DNA from: CAVLDP01 sp963661945 | Lineage (GTDB): Bacteria > Bacillota > Clostridia > Lachnospirales > Lachnospiraceae | DNA length: 64,000 nucleotides | Assembly: GCA_963661945.1 (NCBI GenBank) | Contig: CAVLDP010000003.1 | Span: 82,450-146,449, forward strand | Reading direction: 5' to 3' | Part shown: positions 59,416-64,000 of the stretch, in pieces | How positions within the stretch are numbered: the first letter of the stretch is position 1 | Layout of the letters: every line of letters begins with the position of its first letter | Translations under genes and position numbers: made by a program | The notes under the pieces: generated by a model | The model's input: only the letters and a program-made list of their open reading frames with translations | What the model was told of the DNA's origin: nothing | Databases searched by the model: none

Positions 59416-61869
59416 ATGGAATACACATCTCAGGCGAAGAAGGCAATAAAGTATGCCAGTCGCATTTCCAAGAAATTAGGCCATAATTATGTAGGCACAG
59501 AGCATTTGCTTCTGGGTCTGCTTACGGATGAGACATCTCTATCTGCGAAGATTCTGGCAAATCAGAATATTACGGAAGCAGATATTATAGAGCTTATTAC
59601 CGATTTGATTGCACCAGATTATGGGGTGGTCGTAGAATCGAGAGAAGGTCAAACTCCTAAATTTGAGCAGGTGTTAGAGCAGGCCGAGAAAGAGGCTATT
59701 ACCTGTGGTCTGGATGAGGTCGGAACCGAGCACCTTCTGCTTGCGCTTATTCGGATTCAGGATTCGGCTGGAGCCCGACTTCTGAATTCTATGGATGTAA
59801 ATCCTCAGAAATTATTCGCAGAAATTGTTGCTGCTATGGGAAGAGACGGCGAGGTCTATCGCGAAGAGATGTCTTCTCGTAATCGAAGAAGAGGGGGCGA
59901 TACATCTGCTCTTTCAGAATATTCCAGAGACCTGACTCGTCTTGCCGAAGAAGGAAAATTAGATCCTGTAATCGGTAGAGATGATGAAATAACACGTGTG
60001 ATACAGATACTGAGTAGACGAGGAAAGAATAATCCTTGTCTAATTGGTGAGCCAGGTGTTGGAAAGACAGCAATTGTCGAGGGCTTAGCTGAGAGGATTT
60101 ATTCAGGCGCAGTTCCAGATTCGGTTCGTGGAAAGCGTCTTGTTTCACTTGATTTATCTGGAATGGTTGCCGGTTCCAAGTATCGTGGTGAATTTGAGGA
60201 ACGAGTAAAGAAGGTCATTGCTGAGATCGAAAGAGCTGGTAATGTTATTGTCTTTATCGATGAAATTCATACCCTGATTGGAGCAGGTGGCGCAGAGGGA
60301 GCAATTGATGCATCAAACATCTTAAAGCCTGCTATGGCCAGGGGAGAGATTCAGATTATTGGTGCAACGACTATTTCTGAATATCGCAAATACGTAGAGA
60401 AGGATGCTGCTCTAGAGCGAAGATTTCAGCCGGTAACGGTAGAAGAGCCTAGCGTGGAAGAGACAAAGGAAATCCTCCATGGGATTTCACATCTATATGA
60501 GGAGCACCATGGCGTTATCATTTCTGATGAAGCTATTAATGCATCGGTAGAGCTTGCTGAGCGTTATGTTACAGATCGATTTCTGCCAGATAAAGCAATT
60601 GATTTAATGGATGAATCTGCTGCTAAGCTTAGACTTTCGGTAGTAGATAATTCTACTCTGATCTATGAATTAGAAGAAGAGGTTCATCGACTGGATGAGC
60701 TTGTGGAAATGTCGCTGATGAAGGGCGATATTTCAGGAGCCAGGGAGTATCGAAAAGAGAAGACGGCTAAGGAAGAAGAAATCTCGAAGCAAAGAAGACG
60801 CTCTGAGAGAAAGAAGGATAAGAAGAAATTAACCCTTACCTTTGATGATGTTGCAGATGTGGTATCTCTCTGGACGAAGATCCCTGTAAATAAGCTTTCA
60901 GAATCTGAGGCTAGTCGTCTTAGAAATCTGGAGCAGACACTTCATAAGAGAGTAATCGGTCAGGATGAGGCAGTGGACGCTGTTGCTCGTGCAGTAAGAC
61001 GCGGCCGTGTTGGACTCAAGGAGGCAGGCAGACCAATTGGTTCCTTCCTCTTCCTCGGACCTACTGGTGTGGGTAAGACAGAGATATCCAAGGCCTTGGC
61101 GGAGGCAGTCTTTGGTAAGGAAGATGCTATGATCCGTGTGGACATGTCTGAATATATGGAGAAATATTCTGTGTCCAAGATGATTGGTTCAGCTCCTGGA
61201 TATGTGGGATATGAAGAAGGCGGCCAGCTATCAGAGAAGGTTCGTCGTAATCCATACTCAGTAATCTTATTTGACGAGATTGAGAAGGCTCACCCAGATG
61301 TATTCAATGTCTTGCTTCAGGTATTGGATGATGGACATATTACCGATTCTCAGGGCCGTAAGGTTGACTTTAAGAATACGATTATTATTATGACAAGCAA
61401 TGCTGGAGCCAAAGCAATTGTCGAGCCAAAACATCTCGGTTTTTCTTCACTTGAGAATGCGGATGCAGATCATGAGCGCATGAAGGATGGCGTGATGGAA
61501 GAAGTGAAGCGGATATTTAAGCCGGAATTTTTGAATCGTATCGATGAGACAATTGTCTTTCGAACTCTTACGAAGGATGACATGAAGTCGATTGTTACCT
61601 TGATGACAGATGACCTGTCCCAGAGGGCGCTTAGTCAGCTGAATATTCATCTGAAGATTCGTTCGAAGGCAAGAGATTATATTGTTGAGAAGGCATATGA
61701 CCCGAAATATGGTGCCAGACCACTTCGCCGTAGGATTCAGACAGATATGGAAGACTTATTGTCAGAAGAGATTCTGTCGGGCAAGATCAAATCTGGTGAC
61801 AGTGTGATTTGTGCTGTTCGTGATGGCAAAATAGCCTTCGAGCCGGATAAAAAGGCTTATGAGAAATAA
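59416..61869 (+). CDS. clpC: ATP-dependent Clp protease ATP-binding subunit ClpC
   Basis: 817 residues. N-terminal Clp repeats (~1-145; GTEHLLLGLL, GTEHLLLALI), first AAA+ module (Walker A GEPGVGKT ~211-218), short middle domain (~420-475), second AAA+ module (GPTGVGKT ~548-556), ClpP-docking LGF in KHLGFSS. Unfolds substrates for ClpP. The usual ctsR-mcsA-mcsB neighbours are absent, so CtsR/McsB control is not indicated here; no CtsR box is seen in the 22-base gap upstream, and it may be expressed from the preceding gene. Confidence 0.94.
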   Translation: MEYTSQAKKAIKYASRISKKLGHNYVGTEHLLLGLLTDETSLSAKILANQNITEADIIELITDLIAPDYGVVVESREGQTPKFEQVLEQAEKEAITCGLDEVGTEHLLLALIRIQDSAGARLLNSMDVNPQKLFAEIVAAMGRDGEVYREEMSSRNRRRGGDTSALSEYSRDLTRLAEEGKLDPVIGRDDEITRVIQILSRRGKNNPCLIGEPGVGKTAIVEGLAERIYSGAVPDSVRGKRLVSLDLSGMVAGSKYRGEFEERVKKVIAEIERAGNVIVFIDEIHTLIGAGGAEGAIDASNILKPAMARGEIQIIGATTISEYRKYVEKDAALERRFQPVTVEEPSVEETKEILHGISHLYEEHHGVIISDEAINASVELAERYVTDRFLPDKAIDLMDESAAKLRLSVVDNSTLIYELEEEVHRLDELVEMSLMKGDISGAREYRKEKTAKEEEISKQRRRSERKKDKKKLTLTFDDVADVVSLWTKIPVNKLSESEASRLRNLEQTLHKRVIGQDEAVDAVARAVRRGRVGLKEAGRPIGSFLFLGPTGVGKTEISKALAEAVFGKEDAMIRVDMSEYMEKYSVSKMIGSAPGYVGYEEGGQLSEKVRRNPYSVILFDEIEKAHPDVFNVLLQVLDDGHITDSQGRKVDFKNTIIIMTSNAGAKAIVEPKHLGFSSLENADADHERMKDGVMEEVKRIFKPEFLNRIDETIVFRTLTKDDMKSIVTLMTDDLSQRALSQLNIHLKIRSKARDYIVEKAYDPKYGARPLRRRIQTDMEDLLSEEILSGKIKSGDSVICAVRDGKIAFEPDKKAYEK

Positions 61870-61904
61870 TTTTTCTCACTATAGAATTTTGAAAAATCCT
61901 ATTA

Positions 61905-61932
61905 TATAATTAGTGCAAGCGGAAGGTCCGCT
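61905..61932 (+). promoter_or_regulatory. Possible promoter and leader hairpin of the 137-aa gene
   Basis: TATAAT (61905-61910) without a clear -35, then the hairpin AGCGGA/TCCGCT (61918-61923, 61927-61932) in the leader. Confidence 0.4.
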
Positions 61933-61965
61933 ATAGAGGTGAACTATTATTGGAGGGGTTAAGAA

Positions 61966-62379
61966 ATGGCTGTAGTTAGCGAATTGATTCGTGTAGAGTC
62001 AGATGGTACGATTAGTTTTGGCGATTATTCTCTTGAACAGAAGTCTAAGATTTCTGATTTTGAGTATCAGGGGAATATCTACAAGGTGAAGACTTATCGG
62101 GATATTACCAAGCTAGAGTGTAATGAGATTTTCGTCTATGAATCGGTGCCCGGAACGACAGTGGAACATCTTTCGGTAAATGAAGAGGGGCTGTCATTTT
62201 CGGTAGAGGGCGATGAGGATGCACAGATCACATTAGAATTAGAGCCCGAGACGGAATATGAGATTACAGTTGGTGGCGTTGATGCGGGATGCATTCAGAC
62301 GAATTTGGGCGGTAAGCTTAGCCTTAGTGTAGAACTGGATAAGAATTCCAAAACAAGTGTCAATGTAAGACGAGCATAA
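61966..62379 (+). CDS. Small beta-rich conserved protein, 137 aa (often mislabelled endosialidase)
   Basis: Starts MAVVSELIRVESDGTISFGDY and continues in short strands (KVKTYRDITKLECNEIFVYES, cut here: YRDITKLECNEIFVYES; PGTTVEHLSV; EDAQITLELEPETEY; NLGGKLSLSVEL). This pattern recurs in Lachnospiraceae as a small protein sometimes named endosialidase, but it has no catalytic or tailspike features and no secretion signal. Function unknown. SD GGAGGGG. A terminator follows. Confidence 0.75.
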   Translation: MAVVSELIRVESDGTISFGDYSLEQKSKISDFEYQGNIYKVKTYRDITKLECNEIFVYESVPGTTVEHLSVNEEGLSFSVEGDEDAQITLELEPETEYEITVGGVDAGCIQTNLGGKLSLSVELDKNSKTSVNVRRA

Positions 62380-62386
62380 AGATTTG

Positions 62387-62416
62387 GCCCTGCAGATTTT
62401 GCAGGGCTATTTTTTT
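62387..62416 (+). terminator. Intrinsic terminator before radA
   Basis: GCCCTGCA (62387-62394) pairs with TGCAGGGC (62400-62407), 5-base loop, then TATTTTTTT. Ends about 8 bases before the radA SD. Confidence 0.85.
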
Positions 62417-62435
62417 ACGAATTAGAGGGGATAAT

Positions 62436-63794
62436 ATGGCAGCAAAAGGAACGAAAACAATCTTCTATTGTCAAAATTGTGGCAATGAATCGAGCAAATG
62501 GCAGGGACAATGTCCATTTTGCAAGGAGTGGAATACCTTTGTGGAAGAAGTGGTAGAGAAGAAATCGGCTGCGTCATTACGACAGATTTCTTCTCTTGTG
62601 CCAGCTACACTTGATGAGATAGAAGACGCTGATGAGGAACGAATTTCTTCTCATATGGATGAATTCAATCGAGTACTTGGTGGCGGCATCGTGAAGGGGT
62701 CTCTGGTATTGATTGGTGGTGATCCAGGTATTGGTAAATCAACACTTCTTCTTCAGCTATGCAAGAATCTAAGTCACGATTCTATGAAGCTTCTCTATAT
62801 ATCTGGCGAGGAATCATTGCATCAGATTAAGATGAGAGCGAATCGTATGGGTGATTTCACGAAGAATCTTCGGCTCCTCTGCGAAACGAATCTTGGCTTG
62901 ATTCGAGGTGTGATTGAGAAGGAAAAGCCGGATCTCGTTGTCATTGACTCTATTCAGACTATGTACAATGAGGAGGTTTCGTCCGCACCGGGCTCTGTCT
63001 CTCAGGTTAGGGAGTCAACGAATATTCTAATGCAGCTTGCTAAGGGACGTGGGATTACCATATTTGTGGTTGGACATGTAACGAAGGAAGGTGCTGTTGC
63101 AGGCCCTAGAGTGCTCGAGCATATGGTGGATACGGTGCTTTATTTTGAAGGAGACAAGCATGCCTCCTATAGAATCCTTCGTAGCGTGAAAAATCGATTT
63201 GGCTCTACGGATGAGATCGGTGTATTTGAAATGAAGCAGGATGGACTTGAGGAAGTGCCTAATCCATCAGAATTTATGCTTGAAGGAAGACCCAAGGGAG
63301 CCAGTGGTTCTGTTGTGGCCTGTTCTATGGAAGGTACCAGGCCGATTCTAATTGAGATTCAAGCCCTTGTGTGCAGGAGTAATTTTGGTATGCCGCGTCG
63401 AACTTCTGTTGGCGTGGATTACAACCGTGTGAATCTGCTTATGGCTGTTCTAGAGAAGAAGCTTGGATTTGCACTTGGCGATTATGACGCATACATTAAT
63501 ATTGCTGGTGGACTGAAGATGAATGAGCCAGCTATAGATCTAGGTCTGGTTCTTGCTATTTTGTCAAGCTATAAGGATATAGAAGTATCGGATGATATTA
63601 TCTGCTTTGGTGAGGTTGGTCTAAGCGGTGAAGTTAGAGCGGTGAATATGGTGGAGCAGAGGGTAAATGAAGCAAGAAAGCTTGGCTTTACCACCTGCAT
63701 ATTGCCTAAGGTTTGCTTGAAGTCTCTCGACGGTATAGAAGGCATTAAACTGCTTGGCGTTGACAATGTAAAGGAAGCATATCAGCTCTTGTAA
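62436..63794 (+). CDS. radA: DNA repair protein RadA
   Basis: 452 residues. Zinc finger Cys12, Cys15, Cys26, Cys29 (FYCQNCGNESSKWQGQCPFC, cores CQNC and CPFC); Walker A GDPGIGKS (95-102); the RadA-specific KNRFGSTDEIG; Lon-like C-terminal domain (~280-452; YINIAGGLKMNEPAIDL). A branch-migration helicase in recombination. SD AGAGGGG. In many Firmicutes it follows clpC, as here with one gene between. Confidence 0.96.
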   Translation: MAAKGTKTIFYCQNCGNESSKWQGQCPFCKEWNTFVEEVVEKKSAASLRQISSLVPATLDEIEDADEERISSHMDEFNRVLGGGIVKGSLVLIGGDPGIGKSTLLLQLCKNLSHDSMKLLYISGEESLHQIKMRANRMGDFTKNLRLLCETNLGLIRGVIEKEKPDLVVIDSIQTMYNEEVSSAPGSVSQVRESTNILMQLAKGRGITIFVVGHVTKEGAVAGPRVLEHMVDTVLYFEGDKHASYRILRSVKNRFGSTDEIGVFEMKQDGLEEVPNPSEFMLEGRPKGASGSVVACSMEGTRPILIEIQALVCRSNFGMPRRTSVGVDYNRVNLLMAVLEKKLGFALGDYDAYINIAGGLKMNEPAIDLGLVLAILSSYKDIEVSDDIICFGEVGLSGEVRAVNMVEQRVNEARKLGFTTCILPKVCLKSLDGIEGIKLLGVDNVKEAYQLL

Positions 63795-63869
63795 AGTTGT
63801 ATACAATTTTCAGAAAACGAACACAATTCAAGGCAATATTGCTACTTCGAGAAAATATGGAAAATCGTG

Positions 63870-63898
63870 TTGACTTATGAAACCTGGCATGATAGTAT
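63870..63898 (+). promoter_or_regulatory. Strong promoter, probably of an rRNA operon
   Basis: TTGACT (63870-63875), 17-base spacer, TAGTAT (63893-63898), after an A-rich stretch (GAAAATATGGAAAATC) that could be an UP element. Confidence 0.6.
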
Positions 63899-63904
63899 AC
63901 TTCT

Positions 63905-64000
63905 TGCGCGAGGGAAGTGCTTAAGACAATTAAGACACAATTCGCGAGAACATTGATAACTGAACAGTGAAACAACCTTGAAAGATTCTTAAGAGAATTT
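63905..64000 (+). ncRNA. Probable rRNA operon leader (partial)
   Basis: The last ~95 bases have no open frame and contain GCGAGAACATTGATAACTGAAC and CAACCTTGAAAGATTCTTAA (read as separate pieces), of the type found in pre-16S leaders of Clostridia, with an antitermination-like segment. 16S rRNA itself is not in the window. Inference from sequence style only. Confidence 0.45.

Noticed and set aside
1..64000. CRISPR array, insertion sequence, prophage or defence island
   Set aside because: No regularly spaced repeats, transposase, integrase or known defence domain is found. Gene content is core metabolism and housekeeping throughout.

Overview
The window reads as a stretch of core chromosome from a low-to-moderate GC Gram-positive anaerobe of the class Clostridia. 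The best fit is the family Lachnospiraceae (Butyrivibrio, Pseudobutyrivibrio or a relative). The grounds are Shine-Dalgarno sequences close to AGGAGG throughout, several TTG starts, and the gene content: oxygen-sensitive ribonucleotide reductase NrdD/NrdG, PyrK/PyrD-B type pyrimidine synthesis, a PPi-type phosphofructokinase, HrcA/CIRCE heat-shock control, ClpC, RNase J, IreB, DUF4250, an HPr-like protein and the Lachnospiraceae-type 137-residue beta-rich protein. These are protein-family and synteny judgements made by reading the sequence, not database results. I see no insertion sequence, prophage, CRISPR array, tRNA gene or resistance gene. No gene-free stretch exceeds 300 bases.

Layout. 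1-3.4 kb: the end of a membrane acyltransferase, a small unknown gene, a secreted PI-PLC-like enzyme, a DUF1653 protein, a CYTH protein and a DJ-1/PfpI protein. 3.5-7.6 kb: the protein quality-control set tig-clpP-clpX-engB. 7.6-10.1 kb: a zinc/manganese ABC importer (SBP, ATPase, permease). 10.1-13.6 kb: an AraC-type regulator, a FGGY sugar kinase and L-ribulose-5-phosphate 4-epimerase, a small pentose module. 13.7-18.6 kb: a MATE exporter, a CNNM/CorC-type membrane protein, a TPR lipoprotein and HflX. 18.7-22 kb: pyrF-pyrK-pyrD-pyrE. 22-28 kb: a small membrane protein, a long M29 aminopeptidase and purE-purM-purN-purD. 28-35 kb: a Cys-cluster protein, a D-2-hydroxyacid dehydrogenase, nrdD-nrdG with NrdR-like boxes, a tiny DUF4250 gene, a CapA-like protein and pta. 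35.3-41.4 kb: hemW and the CIRCE-controlled hrcA-grpE-dnaK-dnaJ operon. 41.4-46.2 kb: a small phage-type protein, prmA-rsmE-cysteine desulfurase-thiI and an HPr-like protein. 46.3-55.7 kb: mtaB, ireB-ruvX-DUF1292, RNase J, trmR and a U32 tRNA hydroxylase, a lactonase, aroC and tgt, a cluster rich in RNA modification and decay. 55.8-63.8 kb: yajC, PPi-PFK, two membrane proteins, clpC, a small beta protein and radA. The last 200 bases carry a strong promoter and a leader that probably feeds a ribosomal RNA operon starting just past the right edge.

The most useful regulatory observations are: two copies of a 12-base core resembling the NrdR box, one at the nrdD promoter and one at the promoter of the tiny DUF4250 gene; a CIRCE element at hrcA; promoters whose -35 element lies inside the hairpin of the upstream terminator (clpP/clpX and pta/hemW, the latter giving a possible leaderless hemW mRNA); and terminator-like hairpins ending a few bases before the Shine-Dalgarno of the next gene (engB, the FGGY kinase, radA, aroC). 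Many promoters are clean -35/-10 pairs at 17-base spacing. I found no clearly new multi-gene defence or metabolic system. The least understood proteins are the membrane protein with a very acidic cytosolic tail (57.9-59.4 kb), the His-less HPr-like protein, DUF4250 and the small phage-type protein.
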